A DNA stretch of 64,000 nt from Clostridia bacterium (GCA_022786605.1 JALFWW010000007.1:1-64000); one strand, 5' to 3'; positions 8,119 to 17,322 are shown, counted from the first letter of the stretch. Numbers and translations are program-made. The notes: a model not told the origin generated them from the letters alone.

Positions 8119-8147
8119 AAAACCAATTGATTTTTTGCTGTGTCTTA
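8119..8147 (+). promoter_or_regulatory. ECF-type promoter P3 of the stalk-domain gene
   Basis: AAAACC at 8119-8124, a 17-base spacer, GTCTTA at 8142-8147. It is preceded by A/T tracts resembling those before P1 (TTTTAAAATTTTTTTCAAAA). The leader to the ATG at 8317 is about 165 bases. The remaining 8148-8316 carries no gene. Confidence 0.7.
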
Positions 8148-8316
8148 GTAATGTCAGATGGAAAAAAGTGTTTAAAAAACGAGAAAGGAGGTTTTTACTC
8201 CTGACAGCGGGAAAAAGCAGTGAAAAATATCTTTTTTTCGTTTGACAGAAGCGAAAGAGTAATTTTCGCTCCACAGACGCAGTTGTTTTAAAAGTATTTA
8301 TTTAGGAGGGCGTATT

Positions 8317-9348
8317 ATGAAAACAAAAAGTTTAAAATCCAGATTTGGGGCAATGGCACTGGCAGCGGCGATGGCACTGACAGCGTTTCCTGTAACTGCA
8401 ATGGCAGTGGAAAATCCCGTAAACGCAAAATTTTCCGGTGAAATTCCTTCCATGCAGGAAAAGGTCAACTATCCTTGGGCAATTCCGGGAGATGAAGGCA
8501 ATGCGCCGCTGAATGTCACGATGAACTATGTGACAGACAACAGCACACTGACACTTTCCAAGAAGCCTAGCTATCAAGGGGAACTGGATTGGTATGCATA
8601 TCTTTATTTCGTAGATGACAACAACCGAATCGTGGATTATACAGGATGCCTGACAGGCGGTACTTTGGGCGCTGGTCAGACAACCGTTAAAATTTCTCCT
8701 GAAAAATTCATGGGCACTGAATATGCCGGCAACCTGAGAGATTGTGTATATCAGATTCAGGTAGAATTTATGGAAGGAAATACACCTTACAATGTAACTT
8801 ATTCCTATCGTATTTATGACGCGGGAAACCCTGATATGGCAAGAGCGGACAGATTTCCTCTGGATACAACCATAGACGGAAAAGAAGTTACTTTTGAAAA
8901 ATTTACCATCAACGGCGAATCCTATGTTGCTCTCAGAGATTTTGCGGCTGCCCTCAATGGCACAGGCAAACAGTTTGCTGTTGGCTATGACGCAGGCAAA
9001 AAAGCGGTAACTTTGACCACAGGCAAGGCGTATACATTGGTCGGTACAGAACTTGCGGCAAATAAAGAACGTCTCAGAAGAATTGCGGAAAGTGAAAAAC
9101 TGTATGCAGAAACAGGTATGTCCGCGGATTTAAATACACCGCTGTTTGATTACGATACAGTAAACGCAGTGGGCAGCAACGCTAAAATGTATCTCAATGG
9201 CAAAGAAGTCAATCTGAAAGCATACAGCATCGCAGGAAAGAATTATTTCAAAGTAAAAGATCTGGCACAGCTGCTGAACATTGGTTATGCTGTTGACAGC
9301 ACAACAGGCAAAGTAGTTTTTGACACTGCAAAAGGCTTTACTGCATAA
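8317..9348 (+). CDS. Secreted stalk-domain (copper amine oxidase N-terminal-like) protein
   Basis: 343 residues. Signal peptide of about 30 residues (MALAAAMALTAFPVTAMA). A middle beta-rich domain (about 35-175) is unassigned. The C-terminal half is a PF07833-type stalk domain: 'TINGESYVALRDFAAALNG' near 200, then 'YSIAGKNYFKVKDLAQLL' near 310. The Pfam name refers to copper amine oxidase, but no oxidase catalytic part is present, so it should be read as a secreted structural or adhesive module. Ribosome site AGGAGGG is 6 bases before ATG. It is monocistronic between promoter P3 and a terminator, and is a predicted target of the sigma factor immediately upstream. Confidence 0.8.
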   Translation: MKTKSLKSRFGAMALAAAMALTAFPVTAMAVENPVNAKFSGEIPSMQEKVNYPWAIPGDEGNAPLNVTMNYVTDNSTLTLSKKPSYQGELDWYAYLYFVDDNNRIVDYTGCLTGGTLGAGQTTVKISPEKFMGTEYAGNLRDCVYQIQVEFMEGNTPYNVTYSYRIYDAGNPDMARADRFPLDTTIDGKEVTFEKFTINGESYVALRDFAAALNGTGKQFAVGYDAGKKAVTLTTGKAYTLVGTELAANKERLRRIAESEKLYAETGMSADLNTPLFDYDTVNAVGSNAKMYLNGKEVNLKAYSIAGKNYFKVKDLAQLLNIGYAVDSTTGKVVFDTAKGFTA

Positions 9349-9423
9349 TGTAAAAGTTTTTAGAATGGACAAATTTATACAGTAATATAACAGCTCTTTC
9401 GCTTAGTGGGGCATTTTATGGAA

Positions 9424-9467
9424 CCCATCTGTTTCGTTATGCCACTGACGAAATGGATGGGTTTTTA
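9424..9467 (+). terminator. Terminator after the first stalk-domain gene
   Basis: CCCATCTGTTTCG pairs with CGAAATGGATGGG and is followed by TTTTTA. It implies a separate promoter for the operon starting at 9536, but no clear promoter could be named in 9468-9535. Confidence 0.75.
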
Positions 9468-9535
9468 TGGAATGGGTGATTTCATCGGAACGGATGAATT
9501 TGAGCGTTTAAGACGGGGAAAAGAGGCGAATTTCT

Positions 9536-10963
9536 ATGTGGAATAAAATGAAAAAATATATTTGTGCAGTGGTATCCGTAAGCTGTATGGTTTCATGTTT
9601 TTCAGCAACGGTATATGCGGAAGATACAGGAAATGAGGAAACACTGGAAATAGGAGCAATGACGAATTCTGAGCAGTCACAAGGATTTCAGGTGGAAAAA
9701 AACGGGAATTATGAACAGCAGGTCTACCAGTACAATCAGAAAATAAGAAAACAAGCGGATGCGGAAACAACACCGGAGCTTTTGCAGCTTTGTCGGGTAT
9801 GGCTTTCCGCGGAAGATTACATACAGCTGAATTTTGATTGGTATAACTGTGATATTGGCAGTTTTGACATTGACATGGATAAAGAATCCTATACGGAGCA
9901 AAGAAAAAATATATTGTCCTATCAGGATGAAATAAAGAAAAAGGCTCTGGAAGTAACACAGAACTGCACGACAGATTATGAAAAATGCAAAGCCATCCAC
10001 GACTGGGTCAGCAGTAATGTTTGGTACGATATGGATGCGTTTTACAATAACAAATATGGTTTGTATGGTTCGCAGGATGCCATCAGTGTATTCAAAAACA
10101 AAAAAGGTGTCTGCGAGGGGTATTCAAATTTAACAGTAGAAATGCTGCGCTCCATCAACATTCCGGCAAAAAAAGTAAGAGGTATTTCTCTTGGTCTGGG
10201 TATGAGCAGAAACTGGACATACGATGTGTTGCAAACGCCAAAGAGCAATCATGCGTGGACAGAGGCTTATGTGGATGGCAAATGGGTCATTCTGGATACC
10301 ACTTGGGACAGCCAGAATATATATGAAAATGGGGAATTTGGCGCCCAGAAGCCTATCGGAGATACCTATTTTGATCCGTCTCTGGAAACATTTTCAAAGG
10401 ATCACCTGATTCTCCGGTATGATATTCCAAAAGTCTTATTCCGAACAGATTATGAAAAAACGATTCCGTGGCCAAAGGAAACACAGGCATGGCCAGTAAC
10501 ATTCCCCATTGTTGTCAATGGAAAACAAATGCCTGTGAATATCAAGCAGGTTTACTTTGTAGAAGGCGATACAACAAATTATAAGCGAAGAGCCTTTTAT
10601 AAACTGCGTGATCTGGAGCAGGCGTTGATTGGTACGGAAAAGCAGATAGAAGTCAAATGGGATGGGAAACAAAAAGCCATAAATATTGTAACGGGAACAG
10701 CGGCAAATCCGAAAAAAAGCACAGTTTCCATTAAAGATGTCTATCAGGAATATAATGCCGTACGAAGTGATGTGCCAGTTTATGTCAATGGAAAAAAGAC
10801 AGATATGACGGTATACAGCATCAACGGCAGTAATTATGTGCGTTTAAGAGATTTTGGAGAAGCGTTGAATCTTTATGTAGGCATGGATTTGTTGGATGTT
10901 ACTTTTGTTATGGATACAAAAAGAAATTATATGGTCAGTACCGGATTACTACTTCTACAGTGA
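9536..10963 (+). CDS. Secreted transglutaminase-like protein with stalk domain
   Basis: 475 residues. Signal peptide (about 1-28, ending VYAED). The transglutaminase/cysteine-protease-like core at about 145-260 has Cys193 (GVCEGYSN), His239 (NHAWTEAYVDG) and Asp254 (LDTTWDS), a complete triad. After it come stalk-domain halves (YKLRDLEQALIGT near 360, YSINGSNYVRLRDFGEAL near 430). Such proteins may cross-link or cleave surface polymers; the substrate is unknown. AAGAGG precedes the ATG by about 9 bases. First gene of a likely five-gene operon reaching 16451. Confidence 0.85.
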   Translation: MWNKMKKYICAVVSVSCMVSCFSATVYAEDTGNEETLEIGAMTNSEQSQGFQVEKNGNYEQQVYQYNQKIRKQADAETTPELLQLCRVWLSAEDYIQLNFDWYNCDIGSFDIDMDKESYTEQRKNILSYQDEIKKKALEVTQNCTTDYEKCKAIHDWVSSNVWYDMDAFYNNKYGLYGSQDAISVFKNKKGVCEGYSNLTVEMLRSINIPAKKVRGISLGLGMSRNWTYDVLQTPKSNHAWTEAYVDGKWVILDTTWDSQNIYENGEFGAQKPIGDTYFDPSLETFSKDHLILRYDIPKVLFRTDYEKTIPWPKETQAWPVTFPIVVNGKQMPVNIKQVYFVEGDTTNYKRRAFYKLRDLEQALIGTEKQIEVKWDGKQKAINIVTGTAANPKKSTVSIKDVYQEYNAVRSDVPVYVNGKKTDMTVYSINGSNYVRLRDFGEALNLYVGMDLLDVTFVMDTKRNYMVSTGLLLLQ

Positions 10964-11007
10964 TTGATCGTGAAAAGCATGTGTAAGAGAGAAAGGGGAA
11001 TAGAGTC

Positions 11008-12159
11008 ATGATGGGAAAAAAGATAATGCTTGCAACGGCTGTTATGGCAATGACAGCGCAGCCTGTGATGGCATTCGGGGCAGAATCTTTTACGGATCTG
11101 GCAGGATTTGACTGGGCAAAGCCAGCCATTGAGCAAATGGCAGCCCAGGAAATTTTGTCTGGTGTAGGCAATCAGAAGTATGCGCCGGCAGCCAATGTTA
11201 CCGTGGCAGAATTTGCGTCTATGGCAATGAGAGCTTACGGCGGAAAAGACGCAGTCATCACGCTGGCGGATGAACAGGGAAATTTAGAGGAAATTGAAAA
11301 AAAGAATGGGGAATATTGGGGTAACACAACCATTTGCGCGGCACAGAAATTTGGGCTGACATACAGATTTGGCACAGACAAAGTACGTTGGTCGAAGCCG
11401 GCAAACAGATCAGAGATGGCAGCCATCGTCATGACCATAGCGGAGCAAATGGGAAATGAAACTTTTGAGATCAAAAGGGGCATTGAAAGCAACATTGGTG
11501 ACCATGATCCCTATGTGATTAACCATTTTGAGGATTTGGACTATATCTTAAAGGCGTACAGTAACGGCATTTTATGTGGCACCAATAACGAGGGTGATTT
11601 TGCACCGGATGCTTACGCCAAACGGGCGGAAGCGGCAGCCATTATGCAGCGTCTTGTAGACCCTTCCAAACGTATCCATGTAGTTGTCAAGCATGTACCG
11701 GTTCTTACATCACCTTTGCCGGATGGAAGCAATGTGGGTGTATCAGGTAGAGTTTATCCAAAAGAAGGAGACATTGGACCCAATGGTAAACCTATCACCA
11801 GAGATCCCATTACAGGGGTGTTGGGTTTTGGTAATGGACAAAAAGGCGGTATTTATTTAGGTTTGAAATCCCCTATGAGTGGAGTGGTACTTGAAGTGGG
11901 AGATACTGCACCTGATAGCTATGACAACATGGGTGGCGATTATGTAGAAAAGAACGGTTATATATTCTGGGAACCTGAATGGACAATGATTGAAAAAACA
12001 GCAAGAGAAAAACTCAACAGAGAACATCCTGCCAACAGTACGCCCGTAGGGACGCAAGCAGATATTCGTGGAAATATTGTGGCAAAAGGTTCTCTGGATG
12101 CGTGGTTTGAAGTAAAGCGACCAGCAGACTTTCAGAACTGGCAGTCTATATACAACTAA
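11008..12159 (+). CDS. S-layer homology (SLH) domain surface protein
   Basis: 383 residues. Signal peptide (about 1-24, VMAFGAES). Three SLH-type units: about 25-75 (FTDLAGFDWAKPAIEQMA), about 85-145 (KPANRSEMAAIVMTIAEQM) and about 170-215 (DFAPDAYAKRAEAAAIMQRL). SLH triplets bind secondary cell-wall polymers, so this is probably wall-attached. The C-terminal region (about 220-383, with a glycine-rich GVLGFGNGQKGG) is not recognised. It lies 44 bases after the transglutaminase-like gene; GAAAGGGG is the ribosome site. Confidence 0.85.
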   Translation: MMGKKIMLATAVMAMTAQPVMAFGAESFTDLAGFDWAKPAIEQMAAQEILSGVGNQKYAPAANVTVAEFASMAMRAYGGKDAVITLADEQGNLEEIEKKNGEYWGNTTICAAQKFGLTYRFGTDKVRWSKPANRSEMAAIVMTIAEQMGNETFEIKRGIESNIGDHDPYVINHFEDLDYILKAYSNGILCGTNNEGDFAPDAYAKRAEAAAIMQRLVDPSKRIHVVVKHVPVLTSPLPDGSNVGVSGRVYPKEGDIGPNGKPITRDPITGVLGFGNGQKGGIYLGLKSPMSGVVLEVGDTAPDSYDNMGGDYVEKNGYIFWEPEWTMIEKTAREKLNREHPANSTPVGTQADIRGNIVAKGSLDAWFEVKRPADFQNWQSIYN

Positions 12160-12247
12160 TACATGAGAGAAATAACTATTTCAACAGCCAATCACTACTT
12201 GTTTGATGTTTGGCATAATGAAGTAAAATGAGAAAGGGGAAAAACTT

Positions 12248-13561
12248 ATGAAATGTAAACGTATTCTGCCGGTATTGGCAATGGCAGCTATTTTGGCACA
12301 GACCACAGCAGTGTTTGGCGCAGACTCCAGTGGGGCTTTGCAGCAGCAGATTCAGAAATTAAATCCTTATCGTTATTATCAGGATGATTTCAATCATGAC
12401 GGAGCAGAAGAAGCCTTTGTATTGACGGAACCAATTAAGGGGAGCGATGAAGGGTTTGGCTGGAGAGCAAAAATATATTTTGTGACAGAAAAAGGGAATC
12501 AACTTTTGAAAGATAATGACCGAGATTCTTGGTTTGATACGCCTGATCCTACCAGTCCAGATGGTCATGGGATTACCATCGCGCAATCCAATGGGTATAA
12601 AGCATTTTGTGTTTATGGATATCCGCAGGCGGGCTATTCCAGCTATTCTTATGTTTTTACGGTAAACGAGGATGGCGAGGTAAAAGAGCATCGTTTGCCG
12701 GGGCGGATGAAGAAAGATATGCAGTTTATCACTTATGGATATGATGCGCAGTATGCGGACGAAGGACTTCCTGATGACAGTGATTTCTTTGCGGGAGGTG
12801 TAGATACAAAACAGCATTTCTTCTACATGGACGCAAAGGGCAATCTGCGGGAATATGGCGCGGTAGAGATTACAAAAGAGCAGCTTTTGCTGTTTGATGG
12901 CGCGGAAAGTGTTTTAAAGGCCATTGAACAGGAAGGTCGTATCATTGATATTTTGTATCGAGCCAATGGATATATCCAGATCAATGTCCGGGATGATATG
13001 AGTCGTATGAATTATCTGCTGCGGTATCAGGACGGCAAGGTTTCTCTTGTAACAAACAGCGAGAACGCGGGACGGGGTTCCTATTATGGTCTCGGTTTTA
13101 TCACCTATGAATCCCCTTATGCCGTAAAGCCTGTTTTTACACCGCCTGCAAAAACAGTACGCCCTGCTTCCAGCGCCGTTGTCATCAACGGCAAACCTGT
13201 ATCTTTTGACGCTTATAACATCGATGGAAATACATATTTTAAGCTGAGAGATGTAGCAATGGCGTTAAATGGCACAAAACAGCAGTTTAATGTGGTATGG
13301 GATCAGGATAAAAAAGCGGTAAATCTCATTTCCAATACACCTTATGAAGCTGTAGGAAATGAGCTGAAAAAGGGGGACGGTTTGCCGAAGAAAGCAAGTC
13401 CCAACACATCCAGCATTTATCAGGATGGAAATATTGCGGATTTGGACGCGTATGCCATTGGTGACAATACGTACTTTAAACTGAGAGATTTGGGGGAAGC
13501 CTTCGACTTTGCAGTCGGTTGGAATAACCTTACAAAAACCATCACCATAGACACAAAATAA
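12248..13561 (+). CDS. Secreted stalk-domain protein with FG-GAP-like N-terminal part
   Basis: 437 residues. Signal peptide (about 1-25, TTAVFGAD). Near residue 42 is DDFNHDGAEEAFVL, a calcium-loop-like motif of the type seen in FG-GAP/VCBS beta-propellers. Two stalk-domain units end the protein: YNIDGNTYFKLRDVAMALNG (about 320) and YAIGDNTYFKLRDLGEAFDF (about 400). It is the third gene of the tandem surface-protein operon, 88 bases after the SLH gene, with GAAAGGGG before the ATG. Function unknown. Confidence 0.8.
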   Translation: MKCKRILPVLAMAAILAQTTAVFGADSSGALQQQIQKLNPYRYYQDDFNHDGAEEAFVLTEPIKGSDEGFGWRAKIYFVTEKGNQLLKDNDRDSWFDTPDPTSPDGHGITIAQSNGYKAFCVYGYPQAGYSSYSYVFTVNEDGEVKEHRLPGRMKKDMQFITYGYDAQYADEGLPDDSDFFAGGVDTKQHFFYMDAKGNLREYGAVEITKEQLLLFDGAESVLKAIEQEGRIIDILYRANGYIQINVRDDMSRMNYLLRYQDGKVSLVTNSENAGRGSYYGLGFITYESPYAVKPVFTPPAKTVRPASSAVVINGKPVSFDAYNIDGNTYFKLRDVAMALNGTKQQFNVVWDQDKKAVNLISNTPYEAVGNELKKGDGLPKKASPNTSSIYQDGNIADLDAYAIGDNTYFKLRDLGEAFDFAVGWNNLTKTITIDTK

Positions 13562-13589
13562 AAAGCATTTATGAAAAAGGGGTGTTTGT

Positions 13590-14714
13590 ATGTATCGGTT
13601 TAAAGGGGAAAAATGGAAAAAAGGGGTTTTGGCACTGGCGCTGGTTATGGCTTGCATGATTCCCACAAAGCCTGTTGAGGCTGCACCGACATATTCCTAT
13701 CAGGGGAAAGTGGCGCCGGAGGTGGCAAGCGCTTTTACAAAGGTTCTGGAAAATGATCTCTATCCCAGACTGCATGTTACGCCATTGGGGTATCCTGCGG
13801 ATAATTATTCACCGGATTCCATCTTTGAGGCTTGTACATTGGTGGATTTTGAAAATGACAATGTTCCGGAATTGCTGGTAGTTTATCCAGAAGGGTATCA
13901 TGAAGAGGAAACATATTCTTACTATGATTATTGGCGCTGTGAAGTATGGAGATGGAACGGAAAAACAGCAGAACGAATTTTTAATTACCAAGACGGCTAT
14001 GAACATGGATATAGTCTGGTGAAAGTAGATGGAAGGATTTGCTTAGTTTATTATCCATTTGGATTGGCTACACATATTTATGGCATTCAAAACCATCAAT
14101 GGAAGCAGGTAAAGTATTTGTTGTCAGTAAATACAGTGGGAGAGCCTTATATGATTGATAATAGAGTTGTTAGCAGAAAAGAATTTTATGCGGAACGTGA
14201 TCGATGGATGAAAAACGAACAACTTTTACTTGATATCACATTTCAAGATACTCTCCAGTTATTTCATCAGCTTTCCCAGCGATATGCAACGCCTTCTTCG
14301 GCAAAACTGAAAGTAGATGGCAAGTATTACACATTGGATTCTTATACCATCGAAGGCAATAACTATTTTAAGGTGCGGGATATTGCCCAGCTGATGGTAG
14401 GAACATCTAAGGAAGCCAGTGTACAAGGGGATGCCAGTGGTGTGCGTATTGGGTTGAGCATAGATCCTGTGGTAGACGATGATGTTTATGTATCCACCGG
14501 CTCCGAACTGAAGCGTACAAACCTGAAACCAACCATAGCCACCAGACAAATCACAGAAAATTACAGCAGAAATGTAATTGGTCGCTTTGTTTCCTATACC
14601 TATACCTTCGATGGATATAAGTATTTTCCTATCCGTGAGTTGGGGTATTTGTTTGATTTTGATGTGCAGTGGGATAATGCAGAAAAAACAATTGTGATTG
14701 ATACCACGAAGTAA
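13590..14714 (+). CDS. Secreted stalk-domain protein, fourth in the operon
   Basis: 374 residues. Signal peptide (about 1-31, PTKPVEAAP). Near residue 88, LVDFENDNVPELLVV recalls the DDFNHDGAEEAFVL motif of the preceding protein, so the two share an N-terminal architecture. Stalk-domain units: YTIEGNNYFKVRDIAQLM (about 255) and YTFDGYKYFPIRELGYLF (about 345). It starts 28 bases after the preceding stop, with AAAAAGG as ribosome site. Confidence 0.8.
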   Translation: MYRFKGEKWKKGVLALALVMACMIPTKPVEAAPTYSYQGKVAPEVASAFTKVLENDLYPRLHVTPLGYPADNYSPDSIFEACTLVDFENDNVPELLVVYPEGYHEEETYSYYDYWRCEVWRWNGKTAERIFNYQDGYEHGYSLVKVDGRICLVYYPFGLATHIYGIQNHQWKQVKYLLSVNTVGEPYMIDNRVVSRKEFYAERDRWMKNEQLLLDITFQDTLQLFHQLSQRYATPSSAKLKVDGKYYTLDSYTIEGNNYFKVRDIAQLMVGTSKEASVQGDASGVRIGLSIDPVVDDDVYVSTGSELKRTNLKPTIATRQITENYSRNVIGRFVSYTYTFDGYKYFPIRELGYLFDFDVQWDNAEKTIVIDTTK

Positions 14715-14747
14715 AGTTTGGATTGACAGGATAAGGAGGCAATGGAT

Positions 14748-16451
14748 ATGAAAAAATCATTCATAAAATCATTGGGCTTTATGATGACGTTTTTAATGGT
14801 GTTTCAAGGCGGCGCTGCGGTGGCGATGGCAAAACCTGTGTCCACAGAGAGATATCCTACTGTTGTTGTAAATGAATTTTCCACGAAAGCTTATGCCATC
14901 AAAGAAGATGGTTCCCTTTGGGGATGGGGCGGTATGGTAGGAGATGGCACAGAAGAAAGAAGAACCACACCTGTAAAGATTATGGATGATGTGATCTCGG
15001 TGGATACCAGTACAGCAATGTCTGCCGCAATCAAAAAAGACCATAGTTTGTGGGTGTGGGGAGATCATGCAGAATTATCAGATTTGATTCGTTATACTGC
15101 GACAAAGGATATTTCCAATGAGTTAAATGCAAATGGGTTTTTGATCAACCATGTTCTGCGTCCAAGGAAAATCATGGACAATGTTCGCTCTATTGATATG
15201 GAAGATAATGTGTTGGCCATTGTGAAGACAGATGGTTCTGTATATCTCTATGGTTCATATTTTTATGGAGATAATGCGCAGTTCTTGACTAACAGAAAAA
15301 CGTATACTTCGTTAAATACTTTTGGCAAGCTTCCCATCAATGATGCAGCTGCTATAAAATTGACAGAGCATGAAGGAATCTTTATATTAAAAAATGATAA
15401 TTCTCTTTGGTTCTGCGGGAATATTTTGGAAAGATATGTATTGGATTCCATGCGCTCCCAATATGTAAGAACTAGGGATCAAATCCTTCCAAATGATGAC
15501 AATTCTGCATTGGGTAAAATTGTGAAGCCTGTCAAAGTGATGGATGATGTTGTGGAATTTGATAATTCCTATCACAGATATTATGCCTTAAAATCAGATG
15601 GCACACTTTTGGTATGGGGTGGATATGGAAACATGCATGATTATAACGAAAATCCCATCATACCCAAAGGTATTGCAAATGTAAAGTCTATGAATGAAGA
15701 AATGCATGTAAAGACTGATGGTACGCTATGGGGAAAAGGTGATTGTGCATTTGGTCAGCTTGCAAATGGAACCAAAGAAGGAGACTTTTATGCTTTGAAT
15801 GGATGGATACAGTCTCAGTATACGCAGTGTATGGAAAATGTAGAATATGTTAGTACAAATGACCGTACAACCTTTGTTTTGAAATCTGACGGAAGTCTTT
15901 GGGGATGCGGCTTGGCTGATGACGGAATCATCGGAAATGGCGCCAATGGTGAAACGGTTGATGATCATTTTCATGACAAAAGAATCCAGGTTACACCAGT
16001 AAAGGTAATGGATCACGTGAAGCTGCTCTCTCCTATGGGGAATAAGACTGCAAAGCCATCCGCCTCTAAAATCATGGTGAATGGAGAAGAAGCAGCGTTG
16101 CAGGCATATACCATAGATGGAAATACCTATTTTAAGATCCGTGATGTTGGAGCAATGCTCAATGGTACAGACCATCAGTTCAATGTTGTATGGGATAATC
16201 AGAAGAAAGCAATTCTTCTGCAATCAGGTGCGGAATATCAAATGGTTGGCGGAGAATTGGCACTCGCTGGTCAGGGAAATCAAAATGCCTCTTTGAGTTC
16301 TTCTAAAGTGTATCTGGATGAAAAGCAGATTTCGTTGAAAGCATACACCATGGGTGGAAGTACTTATTTCAAGTTAAGAGATTTGGGACAGGCAATGGGC
16401 TTTGATGTAGGCTGGGATAGTGCAGGAGGTAATATTGTCATTACGGCATAA
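14748..16451 (+). CDS. Secreted RCC1-like repeat protein with stalk domain
   Basis: 567 residues. After a signal peptide (about 1-27) come at least five RCC1-like units built on 'DGSLWGWG' type motifs (DGSLWGWGGMVGDGT, DHSLWVWGDH, NSLWFCGN, DGTLLVWGGYG, DGSLWGCGLADDG), typical of a seven-bladed propeller. The C-terminal part has two stalk units (YTIDGNTYFKIRDVGAMLNG about 455 and YTMGGSTYFKLRDLGQAM about 535). ATG at 14748 lies 8 bases after AAGGAGG; ATG at 14742 is only 2 bases away. Last gene of the operon. Confidence 0.85.
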   Translation: MKKSFIKSLGFMMTFLMVFQGGAAVAMAKPVSTERYPTVVVNEFSTKAYAIKEDGSLWGWGGMVGDGTEERRTTPVKIMDDVISVDTSTAMSAAIKKDHSLWVWGDHAELSDLIRYTATKDISNELNANGFLINHVLRPRKIMDNVRSIDMEDNVLAIVKTDGSVYLYGSYFYGDNAQFLTNRKTYTSLNTFGKLPINDAAAIKLTEHEGIFILKNDNSLWFCGNILERYVLDSMRSQYVRTRDQILPNDDNSALGKIVKPVKVMDDVVEFDNSYHRYYALKSDGTLLVWGGYGNMHDYNENPIIPKGIANVKSMNEEMHVKTDGTLWGKGDCAFGQLANGTKEGDFYALNGWIQSQYTQCMENVEYVSTNDRTTFVLKSDGSLWGCGLADDGIIGNGANGETVDDHFHDKRIQVTPVKVMDHVKLLSPMGNKTAKPSASKIMVNGEEAALQAYTIDGNTYFKIRDVGAMLNGTDHQFNVVWDNQKKAILLQSGAEYQMVGGELALAGQGNQNASLSSSKVYLDEKQISLKAYTMGGSTYFKLRDLGQAMGFDVGWDSAGGNIVITA

Positions 16452-16492
16452 ACCTAAATCATGACAAAAATCGCTGGAAATCATTATGCAAG

Positions 16493-16532
16493 ACGAGGGC
16501 AGCGCCATAGAAAGACGCTGCTCTCATTGTAT
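16493..16532 (+). terminator. Possible terminator of the surface-protein operon
   Basis: GAGGGCAGCG pairs with CGCTGCTCTC around CCATAGAAAGA. It is followed by ATTGTATTGTT rather than a solid T-run, so termination strength is uncertain. Confidence 0.5.
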
Positions 16533-16614
16533 TGTTGCGTTTGCAAGAAAGCGAAAAGTTTTGCCATGGAGAAATGCTGTCCTCTTATTCTTTACGGAAA
16601 AAATATCCATCTGC

Positions 16615-16791
16615 GGAAAGAAAACGTATTTTTACATAAATGTACGTCCTTTGGTTCATAATAACTTTGAACAACCGACCAGAGGAGGACAAACAACATG
16701 AGAGCAACTGGCATTGTCAGAAGAATCGATGACTTGGGAAGAGTAGTCATTCCAAAGGAAATCCGCCGCACACTGCGTATCCGGGAAGGCG
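16615..16791 (+). repeat. Duplicated spoVT 5' segment, copy 2 (parent)
   Basis: Matches 148-321 over promoter, leader and first 31 codons. Because the gene continues intact here, this is the parental copy. The two copies lie 16.4 kb apart in the same orientation. Confidence 0.9.
16634..16663 (+). promoter_or_regulatory. SigG-like promoter of spoVT
   Basis: ACATA (16634-16638), 18-base spacer, CATAATA (16657-16663). The -10 fits CATNHTA and the spacer fits the SigG rule (known from Bacillus subtilis, where spoVT is SigG-dependent). The -35 deviates in its first base. Predicted start is near 16671. Confidence 0.5.
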
Positions 16792-17243
16792 ACCCTTTGG
16801 AAATTTTCACAGATAGAGAAGGCGAAATCATTTTGAAGAAATATTCACCCATTGGGGAACTGGGGGCATTTGCCAAGGAATACGCCGAAAGCCTTGCCCA
16901 GACAGCAGGGCATGTGACCTGCATCGTGGATAAAGACCGGATCATTGCCGTTTCCGGCGGGGCGAAAAAAGAATTCCTGGAAAAACGCATCAGTCCAGAG
17001 ATGGAAGAATGTATCAACAAGCGCACACCCTTCGCGGCGGAAGCTGGTGATGGGCAGTTTGTACCGGTACTCCATGACAGCGATGGCAGTGAATATCCTT
17101 ATCAGTTGATGGTGCCTATCATTGCCGAAGGTGATGCGTTGGGAGCGGTGCTGTTTCTTTCCAAAGAACAGAAAATGGGGGAAGTGGAAGGCAAACTGGC
17201 ACAGACCGCCGCAGGATTTTTGGGCAAGCAGATGGAATCCTGA
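16698..17243 (+). CDS. spoVT: Stage V sporulation protein T
   Basis: 181 residues, the usual SpoVT length. N-terminal AbrB-type swapped-hairpin DNA-binding domain (about 1-50: DDLGRVVIPKEIRRTLRIREGDPLEIF) and a C-terminal GAF-like domain (about 55-180). SpoVT is a forespore transcription regulator in spore formers. Ribosome site AGAGGAGG is 8 bases before ATG. The upstream 80 bases and first 31 codons are duplicated at 148-321. It is followed by a hairpin terminator of the repeat-related type. Confidence 0.9.
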   Translation: MRATGIVRRIDDLGRVVIPKEIRRTLRIREGDPLEIFTDREGEIILKKYSPIGELGAFAKEYAESLAQTAGHVTCIVDKDRIIAVSGGAKKEFLEKRISPEMEECINKRTPFAAEAGDGQFVPVLHDSDGSEYPYQLMVPIIAEGDALGAVLFLSKEQKMGEVEGKLAQTAAGFLGKQMES

Positions 17244-17273
17244 GATAAAGATTTTTTCTGTTCTGCAAGAAAC

Positions 17274-17322
17274 AAATAGCTGGAATCCTTGAAACGAAAG
17301 GATTTCAGCTATTGCGGTTTTA
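17274..17322 (+). terminator. Terminator after spoVT (solo repeat-family hairpin)
   Basis: AATAGCTGGAATCCTT pairs with AAGGATTTCAGCTATT, followed by GCGGTTTTAT. The stem is the same as the central hairpin of the interspersed repeat at 7890, 51510 and 55595. Confidence 0.8.

Noticed and set aside
8148-8316. Second promoter with TTGACA at 8242
   Set aside because: No acceptable -10 at 16-18 bases.
8317-16451. Copper amine oxidases
   Set aside because: Only the N-terminal-type stalk module is present; no catalytic domain or topaquinone motif.
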